DNA of 64,000 nt from Platerodrilus igneus (taxonomy: Eukaryota; Arthropoda; Insecta; Coleoptera; Lycidae), in the NCBI GenBank assembly GCA_036346225.1, contig JARFIW010001366.1, forward strand, positions 186,001 through 250,000, in the 5' to 3' direction. Shown here piece by piece: positions 33,760-44,314 of this stretch. The notes under the pieces are model-generated. The model was not told the DNA's origin and did not search any database. It worked only from the letters and a program-made list of their open reading frames with translations. The position numbers were made by a program, and so were the translations under genes. Each line of letters starts with the position of its first letter. Position 1 is the first letter of the stretch.

Positions 33760-35004
33760 AGAAGGACAAACCACTAGAAATTAAGAATTATAAGTATGAA
33801 CATCCACGCGAATTTATAGACATCGAAGAAGAGAAGGAACCAGAAGAAGAAGAGAAAATTTGTGTGCCGGTGGTTGCAATTAAAATTTTAAATAGGTGTG
33901 TAGGATTGTTGCTCGATTCAGGAGCGGAGGCGAGTCTGATATCGTTGGAATTCGTCAAGGAAATCCAAGATGAAATTAGAAATAGAGTCATGACGATGAA
34001 AAACGTCATTTAAAAGCTCTTAACAGGAAAAGGTTTGCAGTAGTTATTAGTATGGTCATGGTAAAGGTAGAAATTGGATTAATAAGCTGTGAGCAGGAGT
34101 TTATCATCGTTCCTTTACTAAAATCCAATAGTATTATAGGAGTGGATTGTATGAAGAAGATAGGGATTATAATTAATTGTGATAAGAACTTGGTGAAGGT
34201 GAGGGACATAGAGTTGCTCTGGATGAGTAGATATAAGGTCATTGAGAACGACACTGGGTTGAATATAAATGTGTTAGAAGTAGATGAAGAAGAGGAGAAT
34301 ATAATAAATACTTTTAAATGTCTAGATGAGAAAGTTGAAGGAGTACAAGATTCATTAATGAAACATTCTGAGCTAGTAGGTGTACAAGCGAGCACAGCAA
34401 TGGGGTACGAACATGTGTCAGAGGTTGATAACTCAGAACCATTCAATAGAAAAATCTATCTTATACCCGCAGCATATAGAAATCAGGTAAACCAAAAACT
34501 GGTAAAAATGTTAGTAGACGGCATAATAGAAGTTTCAAACACACATTTTTTGAATCCGTTGGTGGTCGTTAAGAAGAAAAATGGGAGTATTCGTTTATAT
34601 TTGGTTGTGAGAAAGATCAATCAACGAGCTAAACCACAGTTTCATTATCCACCGTCTATAGACACACTTTTAGCAAGGTTAAGTGACAAACGTATTTTTA
34701 GCAAGCTTAATTTCAGAAATTCGTTCTGGTGAATTACTTCGTATAGTAATTCTAGAAGGTACACATGGTTTTCCACAGAGGGAAAATGTGATAATGGTAA
34801 AGTAGTATCGTTTGGTTTGTCCACATTAGAGGCAGTCGTAGTAAATGAAAAACGAGTTAAGAATCAAGACGTAGAAGATAATTTTATTTTATACGAGGTA
34901 AAGAAGATAATAGTGATAGAAATTGGAGAAAAGACAAGGGTGCAATTATTAAATATGTAAGCAGGATGACATGGAGGATTAAGAAAAGAGTTAGATTTAA
35001 ATAA
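33760..35004 (+). pseudogene. Protease and truncated reverse transcriptase remnant (element C)
   Basis: The protease motif reads GLLLDSGAEASLIS (DSGA in place of DTGA) near 33905, with a frame break before the open stretch 34052-34732. That stretch has SIIGVDCMKKIGII (protease), then PAAYRNQVNQKLVKMLVDGI, NPLVVVKKKNGSIRLYLVV and LARLSDKRIFSKLNFRNSFW of reverse transcriptase, followed by a stop. The reading resumes RRYTWFSTEGK and VVSFGLS, then a tail ending RIKKRVRFK, stop at 35002-35004. It keeps about 80 more reverse-transcriptase residues than element B but lacks the same downstream part, including YxDD. Confidence 0.85.
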
Positions 35005-35470
35005 AGAAATAGAAATAGGTGTAGATAGATAGTAAAAAATAAATAGAGTTCGGTGTAGATAGATAGTGATAAATAAAGAAATAGAGATAGTTGTAGATGG
35101 ATAGTGTAAGATAAATAAAGTTAGGTGTGAATAGATAATGATAGATAAAGATAAATAAAGATAGGTGTAGATAGATAGACAAAGATAAATGGAGATAGGT
35201 GTAGATTTATAGTGATAGGTTTAATATAGATAGAGTTAGGTGTGAATAGATATTTATAAATAAAGATAAGTAGAGATACGTTTAGATAGATAGTGATAGG
35301 TTTAAGATATATAGGGCTACGTGTGAATAGACTAATAGATAAACCTAATAGTGATACTTATGGAAGTATAGTGATAGGGTTAAGAATAGGGATAGGTATA
35401 GAATAACAAGAATAGGTATAAGTAGCAGAATAGTGATAAGTGTAACGCAATAGTGATAGGTTAGGTAATA
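35005..35470 (+). repeat. Degenerate GATA-type tract in element C
   Basis: Irregular units such as gatagatagtgata, aaataaagatag and ataggtgtagatag fill the stretch between pol and the polypurine tract. It is the counterpart of 15240-15690. Confidence 0.85.
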
Positions 35471-35553
35471 GGGATCGTAATAGGTGCACATACAGAATTA
35501 ATTGTGGGGTATTTGAATATAAAGAAAACAACAAACCTGTGTTGTTCTTTTTA

Positions 35554-35567
35554 TTAAAATAGGGGGA
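35554..35567 (+). other. Polypurine tract of element C
   Basis: It reads taaaataggggga directly before the 3' LTR and is nearly the same as that of element B. Confidence 0.8.
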
Positions 35568-36694
35568 TAATATCGTGCAATTAAGGGGTCATTGGGATAT
35601 ATAAGGGCACAAGTGAATTCATGGGTCGAGAGCTTTTAAATAAAGGAAAACAAATTTATTTAATTAGAGAGTTGGAATATTTTTAACAAATTATTTTTTT
35701 TAACTTTAGTGTATATATAGGACAGAATAAATAATAATTGGGGTAAAATCTTTCTAACGTATTTAAATTTGTAGTAAAGTGATTATATGAAAGTCTAAAA
35801 GCGTGGACAGGTGTTAAAGCAACATTTCTGTTTACTAACATAAAATCCGACACGTTTAAACAAAACAACGAGCGGTTAGAAAAGATTTTTCAGAATTATA
35901 GGAACGGGTATACAAGTGTACGTGCCAATTTAAAACAGGGGGAGGGCGAATTTTACTTATATAATCACTGACAGAGAGGGGCCAGGCCCTTTTCTTTTTC
36001 GTTCTGATTTCATCCAGCATTAGTGATAATAGTTACTTTAAGGTGAAATAGTGCAAGTTAATAAAATTTTATGTAGAAGCTAATAAAGCATCTTGTGGTA
36101 AAATGCTAAAGTGGTACGTAAGTTCAAAGCTTGTTAAGTTGGTATTGAAATGCACGAAAATTTTAAAGTTTGAGAGTGTTTGGATGATACAAAAAAAGCG
36201 GTGTTTGAATAATAACATTTAAGTTTGGGGATTGGAAATTTTGGAGTCGAAATTGAAAACAGCGGTATGCATGGCGGATATGGTAATTGGACCAGGGAGT
36301 TAGCCGATGCACGGGGTATCTACTAGACGGCAGCATCTTTAAGGGGCTAGATGGTACAACACACGTAGAATATAAGAACCAGGTAGGCAAAAGAATAGAA
36401 CATTGAGTAGTGAATACTTTAATGGTGTTTGCGATTATTTGGATTTGAATTTGATGTGTTTTATTATTATTTGATATTTCATGTACTAACATTTATGAGA
36501 CTTTAAAAGAAAATTGATCTTTGATAATAATTAATGAATTTACAGATAACCAAATGTTGTAATGAGGTGTAGAGGGCTTATTGATATTTGGTAGTGCAGG
36601 AAATTTATACGCGCAGTTGTAGAGTTCTATTATGAGCTCATGCTAGAACCAAAAGGGTAACGTAAGGTATGAGGAACGCCCTTTTACTTTAAAT

Positions 36695-36740
<46 letters not shown>

Positions 36741-37104
36741 TGTGTGTGTGTGTGTTTAAAAGGTTATCAATTTGCATGACTATTATTATAAAATTATTGA
36801 ACTTTATAGATGTACTTAAAGGAATGGTGTTTTAAAATGTATTATGGATCTAATGTAAATAGAGTGCGATATATTTGATCAATTGAGTTATTTTAGAGTG
36901 TGTGATTGGTGTAAATTTCTATTTAGGTTTCAGCATGAGGATATTGCGAAGAAGTTTTTGAATGTAGGTGTCAATATTATTAGGAAATTTGGTTAGATGC
37001 ATTATTAGGAGCAGCCGAGGGCAAGATTCGAGTAAAAGCATCAAAGAATTAAAACAGCCCAATTAGTGGTGCACGATTGTACAGGTATAACCTCGCAATA
37101 GTAT
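35568..37104 (+). repeat. 3' LTR of element C
   Basis: Direct repeat of 30527-32084 with scattered differences and an extra (TA)n(TG)n tract at 36697-36756. Its end is placed where similarity to the 5' LTR stops (caatagtat). Confidence 0.9.
36697..36756. repeat. (TA)n(TG)n array inside 3' LTR of element C
   Basis: About 40 bp TA followed by gtgtgtgtgtgtgtg. The 5' LTR has only atatatgtgg at this place, so the array grew after insertion. Confidence 0.9.
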
Positions 37105-38980
37105 ATGTTACTACGATATCGCCGTTCGTCAGATGTATAACGACCAATTGCCTGCTGATCGCCACCTCTCTGTGCCTTTAAAATAATTTAAAATTAACAC
37201 AATTAAATTTATGTCCCGGCTAGCTCAGTGATACCCCACACAGGGTGAAGAACAATTTGATAACAGAGAATTTTTACACACCCCCTTCTAACACTCCATA
37301 CACCTGAGTAATACAAGCGAAATTTACCAAAATTTGTATTAGCGAAGAAAATTTACAGTTTACAACTCTATGTCCTTTTTATTATCATTTACCATTTACA
37401 GAACTTTTAAATCAAAATTAAAATAAATATTCCTATCAAATTTGTTCATTACGAAATTTATAACCTTTTTAAACCTTTTTATAGCAATTAAAATCAGCAA
37501 AAAGAATTGTATTTTAATATGAATGGTTTCGTTGAACATTCAAAAAACTATTTTCCTTTTTAAACGTACCTTTATGTACCAACCAAACCTTTCTTGACCT
37601 TTTACACAAAATATTTAAATTACAAGCAAGTTTTAATCAAATATATAAAATAAAAATGTAACGTACTATAAATTGAAAAGATAATTTTGACCTAATACTT
37701 TTTGTGTTGTTTTTTATAAGAGTTTTCTAATGCAAATCGCTTGCTTGTTTAGTGGTCTCGAGTCGTTAACCCGCCGCTTGACGTGTATCCCAGTATTTTG
37801 AACTGTTTTCCAGCACTTGTAGTCGTTTGTCCAATGATTTGATGTACTAACCCTGTACTTCGAGTATCGTACTTTTTATTTAGAGTTTTATTGCAGTAAT
37901 TTAGTGTTTTAGCCTCGTAATTTAGACTTATTTATTTATTTAATTAGTTGGTTGTTTAGTTTAACGCCGTTATTTAGTTGCTTACGCAGTTTACTACTCA
38001 GTTTATTATTCAGTTGGTTGCTCAGTGTCTTAAATTGATAAATTGTAAAATTTTATTCGTATTAATTAAATCTGGACTTACGTTTTATATTAACGGCCGA
38101 GTTTTATACACACGTATTTCAATCGCGCATTTTTACTGTTTTCCACTTGGAATTTTTATTTAATAAGCCTTTTACTTATAACTCTCAATTTAGCTTTACT
38201 AAACTTAAATTTTCGTAATACTTTTCTCTCTATTAGTATTGTCCGTGCGTCGATTATGGAACGAATGTCCTTTATCTGCTTAAGTTCGTTCTATAGACAA
38301 ATTTTTTCCCTCCTTTTATCTTAACCTGATGGGTTTTATTTGGTATTGCATGTTATAGGCGCTTAACTTTACACGTACATCAGCGCTTTGTGTTATGGAA
38401 ATTGATATCTTTGTACCTTTCAACTCAACTGCACGTAGTCTTAAGTTTAGTATCTATACTTTGTTTACATATGCTGGGTTTTATTAAATGTGGCAATTCC
38501 TACATTTCAAACGGCACGTACGCTTTCGCTTCAATTCTTTATACTTTATGAAGTATGCCAGCTTTTAAATGTTTGCCTATACCAACTGGTATAAATTATA
38601 TGCGCTTTATTGACTTAGATTTCTTACGCAAATGCATCTAGGTCGAAACAAATTTTATTTTACGTTTATTTTACTTCATATATGCCGAATTTGTATTTAT
38701 TTTGAGCTTAAAAATGTATTAAACGTTTTAAAATAGATTGGGTTGCGTCTGCAATTATTTATTTTAATAAATGTTATTAAGTTATTACTGAATGTGCCTC
38801 TTTCCACTAACTGTAGCTGGTTAGTGATTTTGTACAGGGTGATTTGTATCTGCTTTTGTATAATGAAGGAATTATTTACATTTATGATTTAAACTTGGTT
38901 TCCTTGATTTTTATAATATTTGCATGCAGTACTCCTATCTAGTGATCTTATGTACCCTTAAATAACCCTAATATCCTAGC

Positions 38981-38982
<2 letters not shown>
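37105..38982 (-). mobile_element. LTR-like unit G, possibly related to D
   Basis: It lies between element C and a (TA)n array, about 1.88 kb, without coding sequence. On the minus strand it starts TTGCTAGGATATTAGGGTTATTTAAGGGTAC, which aligns loosely with the D start (GCTGTGATAAGGGGTTGTTTAAGGGTGTAC, shown here in parts only). Near its sense 3' end it carries a 15-base match to the 5' part of tRNA-Lys (37212-37227). Family and boundaries are inferred. Confidence 0.5.

Positions 38983-39037
<55 letters not shown>
38983..39037. repeat. (TA)n array at the 5' end of element H
   Basis: About 55 bp of TA adjoining the TG start of the LTR at 39038. Confidence 0.95.
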
Positions 39038-39041
<4 letters not shown>

Positions 39042-40463
39042 ACATGCCAGTTTTCCACTGGACATGTTCCAGTTTTTAAATTATTTCTTTACGTATTTCT
39101 CCTTTCTTTTTCTCTATAAATTAAAGAAGTTCCTCATTGATTTATCTTCATGTACCGTATTTTGTATATTTAAAGTATGAACTATATTTAGGTTGTGTTA
39201 TGTCATAACACGAATTCGTAATATTCATCCATGCAAATACTTAATTTCGTTTGAAATAAATGTACCTCTAATTATACCACAAGTTATTTGGGTTAATACT
39301 TCGAATGGAAGTAATATAAAGTAACCTCTATGTTATTGGTAGGTTTTAACCAGTAACACAAGTGAAGTAGTTTTGAATCTACAATTAGTAAAAGATTTAC
39401 CTTAACGTTAGTTTCCTCCCTGTATTACCGGCCGATCGATAATTAGTTGTCTGTTCATAGCAGGATCTTTATTCAAACCCGGCTGTGAGATGTCACGCCA
39501 TTTGTTCTTCAAGATGCCTGGTCTTTAGATGGTATGTATTAGATTCCTACGCTGTTATTATATTTTAACAAAAATAATTCTATAGAAGTACGCGATAATA
39601 CATTATAAAGTTTTTCTGCTAAATAACCCATCGACTTGTTTAGATATAGTAAGGATTGTTATAGATAATATCTGTGACAATTTGAATGTACCTCGTGGCA
39701 CTTCCGAATACTTATACAAAATTTGTATTGTAGGGTCCTTCTTCCGAGAGATTAAAGTGGGCAGATGTGGAAGTATGATTATTCGTTTTGATTTTCTCTA
39801 GCGTAGTATAAAAGTACCTCTACTATATTATAACAAAAGATGCATCTGGAATCTTAAGTCTTTATTAAATTATGTACCGTACAACGCCGTCGAAATAACA
39901 TTGCAAGGGATTCAATTATTTGGGATTTAGCATTTTACACTCCTACTACAATTCAAAATGAAATTGGTGTTTTGTTACCTTTAAAACTTATCTACTTTGG
40001 TTGGCAGATGTTTGTTCCTTTATATGAATCGATCCAACTACCATATTTGAATACGGTTTACAAACCATCTGTCTGAGTTTCTAATTTGAAGTGCAATATA
40101 AAGCAACAGGTTTTCTTAACAAACTGTAATTAAGAAAATACACAGGTACGTGTTGTATATTTGTTTCTTTGTGAGATTATTTTACACAAGAAAAATTGAA
40201 TCAAAAGCTTTGTTACTGTACTTTGGACTGCTTTACTTGTGTGTATGTGTTTCGAATTGGAATTATTTTGTAATATAGCCGAGGTACTTGATTTATGTTC
40301 TCTCAGTTTAATTGTTGATACCCCCATAATTTCCTCCCTGAGATTTATAAGTCCATGCAGCCTCCGAAGCCTATAAAAGTCGATGCCAGCTGCGCCAAAA
40401 TATACTCTATATTTCGTCGTGTGATTACTTTATTATAACACCGTAAAAAAAGTAAGGCACACG
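39038..40463 (+). repeat. 5' LTR of element H
   Basis: It starts TGTAACATG directly after (TA)n and ends just before TGGCGCCCAAC. Up to about 40249 it matches 47535-48746 closely, including ccggccgatcgata and tacctcgtggcacttccgaat. Confidence 0.88.
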
Positions 40464-40474
40464 TGGCGCCCAAC
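40464..40474 (+). other. Primer-binding site of element H
   Basis: TGGCGCCCAAC matches the 3' 11 bases of tRNA-Lys in complement; the match stops there (TTTTG follows). Confidence 0.75.
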
Positions 40475-40614
40475 TTTTGTACTTAATACAATTACTACCA
40501 CAATATAATTTTATATCACATATTAATATAAAACATTCCTTATCTTTTAAACTCACACGGACGTAATAAGGATAAAATTTTTCAGTAAAGTTTATATACA
40601 TAAAAATATTTAAA

Positions 40615-42146
40615 ATGGAAGAAAACTTTAGTGCAGGACACTTGTTAATAGAAGAACTAGAATATGAACCTTCCATACGTTCTGTATTTACAAAAAAAAA
40701 CCTATAGAAGAGAAAAGAAAACTCTTAATTAGACAGTTGCGAAAAGAAATTAATAAACCACCTCAGCATAAAGAGTTATTAAATTATACAAATACATTTG
40801 AACAAGATAGAGAAGCAATATCTGAAACAATAAATTCAATTACTATTTTACTAAATGAATTCGAAGGAGATAGTAACTATTCAGCTTTTAAAAGAATAAA
40901 ATCACGCTTGATACATGTTTGTGGTAGAATTAAACGATTATCTATTCCCGAAAATGATGATAAAGAAACTGTAACTACTTTTAAAATTGAAAGTTATGCA
41001 ACTGCACTTCTATCAGAAGCTAACTTGTACGAAAAAGTTGAAAAAATCGAAAATGCAACCGGATTACATGATAGTCCATTAATAAATAATAATAACCCAA
41101 CAATAAATGTCCACCCACCTCAAGTAACTTGTATAACAAACCCAGATCCGATATCTTCTTGGTCAGTTAAATTCGACGGTAAACAGTCAACAGTATATGA
41201 ATTTCTAAATCGAATTACTGAACTTGCAACCACTAGAAACGTAACCAAACAAATGTTATATGAATCCGCAATGGAATTTTTTATAGGTGACGCTATAGTA
41301 TGGTTCAGGGAAGTAAAACACATAGTAAATAATTGGGTTTCTCTCGTGAAACGTTTATAACGCGATTTTCTCTCCCCTAATGCAGAAAATTTACTGTGGG
41401 AAGAAGTAAAAGCAAGAAAACAAAAAAGTGACGAAACTGTAACTTTATATATAATGCAAATGCAAAATTTATTTAGAAGATTTAAAAAACTCCCGTTAGA
41501 ATCAACAAGAATAAACATTATTATTCAAAATTTGCTCCCAGATTTTATAACACCCCTTACTCATTTTCCTGTAAATACAATTGAGGAATTAATAGAAACT
41601 ACACAAAAATTCGAAAAATCGTTTAGATTAAGAAATCTTGCTATATCATTAAATACCTTATCACAACTAAATACCTCTACTTTTGTTGAAAATAAAAATA
41701 CCTTACCTAATCAAATTGACAAACAAGTATCTTACCAAAATATTAAACAAATAAATAAAATAAATTATTTATGTAAAAGAAATCTTATTTTTCAACCTAC
41801 CCAAACATCAAATGAAGTTCAAAGAAAAATATATTACAATAAAAATTTTAGTACCCCTTCTATATACAAAAATTCACTACAAAATAATATAAAAAATGAT
41901 AATACCTCGTATTTACTATCGCAATATAAACACTCAGAAAGTACAGATTCATATAATAGATTACCGAATGTACATAAAACTCAATATTACAAAAAAAATT
42001 TCATACCCATGCATGTAACTTGTTACAACTGTAATCAACAAGGTCATACATACTCCAATTGTAAAGTAAAGAGAAAAATTTTTTGCTATAGATGTGGAAT
42101 CCCACAAGTTACAATAAATACCTGTTCAAGATGTTCAAAAAACTAA
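40615..42146 (+). pseudogene. Gag of element H
   Basis: The ATG at 40615 opens MEENFSAGHLLIEELEYEP. The frame is lost at an A-run near 40690-40698, and the next frame continues the protein from 40701 on (IEEKRKLLIRQL). A TAA at 41358 interrupts the capsid part, which otherwise runs in one frame (WSVKFDGKQSTVYEFLNRI and LWEEVKARKQKSDETV). A CCHC zinc knuckle follows near 42019 (CYNCNQQGHTYSNC) and a second, imperfect one (CYRCGIPQVTINTC). Gag forms the particle and binds RNA. Two lesions make it dead as it stands. Confidence 0.85.
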
Positions 42147-44163
42147 ATATGTCTTACAAGAAAATTAGCCAATCTTGTACACGTTACCTTCAGGCTACAA
42201 AAACATATAAAACCAAGAAAAATCTAAATACAAGTTATAAAAATAAAGATGACTGGTTAACATGGTTAAATATTGTTAAAAATTTCTATAAACCAAGAAA
42301 GCTTTACTTGGAATCGTACAATTTTGTATCGAAACCTTTCGATAATAGACCATATATTAAAGTTAAATTAATAGATACAGATATCACAGCCTTGTTCGAC
42401 ACTGGAAGCAATATTTCTGTTATAGGTTCCACTTGGCATTCTCATCATTGAAGAATTAAATTTAAAAATATTTACCTTAACTAAACAAAATTGTTTACTG
42501 CCGATGATACTCCGCAAAAAGTTGATGGTACCGTAGATTTACCTATATTTATTAATAATGTTTGTCGTTTCATTACATGTCTTGTTGTACCTGCCTTACC
42601 GCATACATTTATCTTTGGCACAGAATTTTAAAAATAATTCCTGGGAAGCTTTTTCTAAATCCAATACACAAATACCCTTACTAGATAAAAAACAAAATGG
42701 TGAAATTCATAAGTTCAATAATAACTTAAATACTATGGAAAATTTGTCTGAATTAGAATTTTCACAAGCGAAAAATTTACTAGAATCATTTAATACAATT
42801 GCAAGCACTGAAAATCATTTAGGTTGTACAAACAAAATTTTTATGAATATCGACACAAATGATCATAAACCAATAAGAAAACGTCCCTACCCAATGTCAC
42901 ATTATATGTCTAAAATATTAAATGAAAAATTAGATGAGATGTTATCCTTAAATGTTATTGAAAAATGTACAAGCCCATGGTGTTCACCAATTGTTCTTGT
43001 AAAAAAGGCATCGGGCGGCTACAGAGTTTGTTTTGATGGTAGAGGCTTAAATGAATTAACAACTTACGATAGTTATCCCATGTCAAACGTAGATAGAATA
43101 TTGAACTTACTTAGAAATGCTACCTTTATATCATCACTAGACCTTCGACATAGTTTTTGGCAACTCCCATTGACAGAAGAGTCAAAGGACAAAACAGCTT
43201 TCAGTGTTATTGGTAGAGGTCAATTCCGCTTTATTACAGTACCTTTTGGATTAAAAAATGCTGCTCGAACACAACAACGCCTAGTTGACACCATATTTGG
43301 TTCAGAACTAGAACCTAATATATTCTGTTATCTTGATGACATCATAGTCATATCTTCTACATTTTCGGAACATGTAAAATTATTAGAAACAGTATGTGAT
43401 CGTCTCGTAAAAGCAAACCTAACTATTAGCTTAAAAAATGTAAATTTTTTAAAAAAACTCTTAAATTTCTCGGATACCTAGTAGGATCAAATACTTTACG
43501 TATTGACCCAGACAAAATTTCTGCTATAGTAAATTATCCAAGACCACAAACAACCACAGACATAAAACGTTTTGTTGGTATGTGTTCATGGTATAGACGG
43601 TTCATACGGTCATTTTCTACTTTAATGTCACCAATTTAAGATATACTAAAAAGAAAAAATAAAAAGAAACAACCCATTGAGTGGACTGCACAAGCAGAAA
43701 AATCTTTTTTCAAAATAAAAGAAATTCTTGTTTCGGAACCTATCGTATGTCAACCAGATTTTACTAAATTATTTACTATAGAAGCAGACGCATCGAACAC
43801 AGGTCTCGGTGGCGTTCTTTTACAAAATATATACGGCAATGATCGCATTATATCGTATGCTAGTAGATCTTTCACTCGATCTGAACGTAATAATTCAGTG
43901 ACAGAACGGGAATGTTTAGCCATTATTTTCTCTATAGAGCGATTCCGTCCCTGGATTGAAGGAGTTAAATTTCGCGTAATTACGGATCATCATAGTTTAC
44001 TTTGGTTAAATAATATACAAAATCCGTCTGGAAAACTCGCAAGATGAACTACTCGTTTACGTCAACACACTTTTGAATTAATACATAGAAAAAGTAAACT
44101 TCATGTTATTCCTGATTCCTTAAGTCGAGCTGTGACTGAGCAAAATTCAAATTTAAGTGTCTA
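42092..44163 (+). pseudogene. Protease, reverse transcriptase and RNase H of element H
   Basis: Protease: ITALFDTGSNISVIG (catalytic DTGS) in the frame 42092-42451, continuing after a shift as DGTVDLPIFINNVCRF. Reverse transcriptase in 42558-43481: YRVCFDGRGLNELTTYDSYP, SLDLRHSFWQLPL, VPFGLKNAARTQQR and the catalytic FCYLDDIIV. A frameshift near 43470 leads to the connection region (FVGMCSWYRRFI) and a TAA near 43637. RNase H has its D-E-D residues in FTIEADASNTGLGG, VTERECLA and ITDHHSLLW, a stop near 44046, and ends SLSRAVTEQ with stop near 44162. Copying and RNA removal would need all of these; the present copy cannot supply them. Confidence 0.88.
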
Positions 44164-44314
44164 GGAAATTATATCTGATGATGATGATATTTATTATACC
44201 TCATTAAAAATAAAATTTTAGAATCGCCTGATAATTATCCACAATGAAAATTAGAAAATAATCTTATTTACAAATTTATAATAACAAATAATCCTTAACA
44301 CCAAATATATCTGA

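Larger units (their letters stand above)
30527..37104 (+). mobile_element. Element C: older relative of element B
   Basis: A plus-strand element of about 6.6 kb: 5' LTR 30527-32084, leader with PBS-like modules, gag (decayed), protease with truncated reverse transcriptase, degenerate GATA tract, polypurine tract aaaataggggga, 3' LTR 35568-37104. It shares gag, the shortened pol and the polypurine tract with element B, but the LTR bodies are mostly different. The LTRs differ at many more positions than in element B, so it is older. The 3' LTR carries an added TA/TG array (36697-36756). (TA)n adjoins only its left end. Confidence 0.9.

Noticed and set aside
34997..35182. 61-codon minus-strand frame
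   Set aside because: It is the degenerate GATA tract read in antisense, with Tyr/Leu/Phe repeats.
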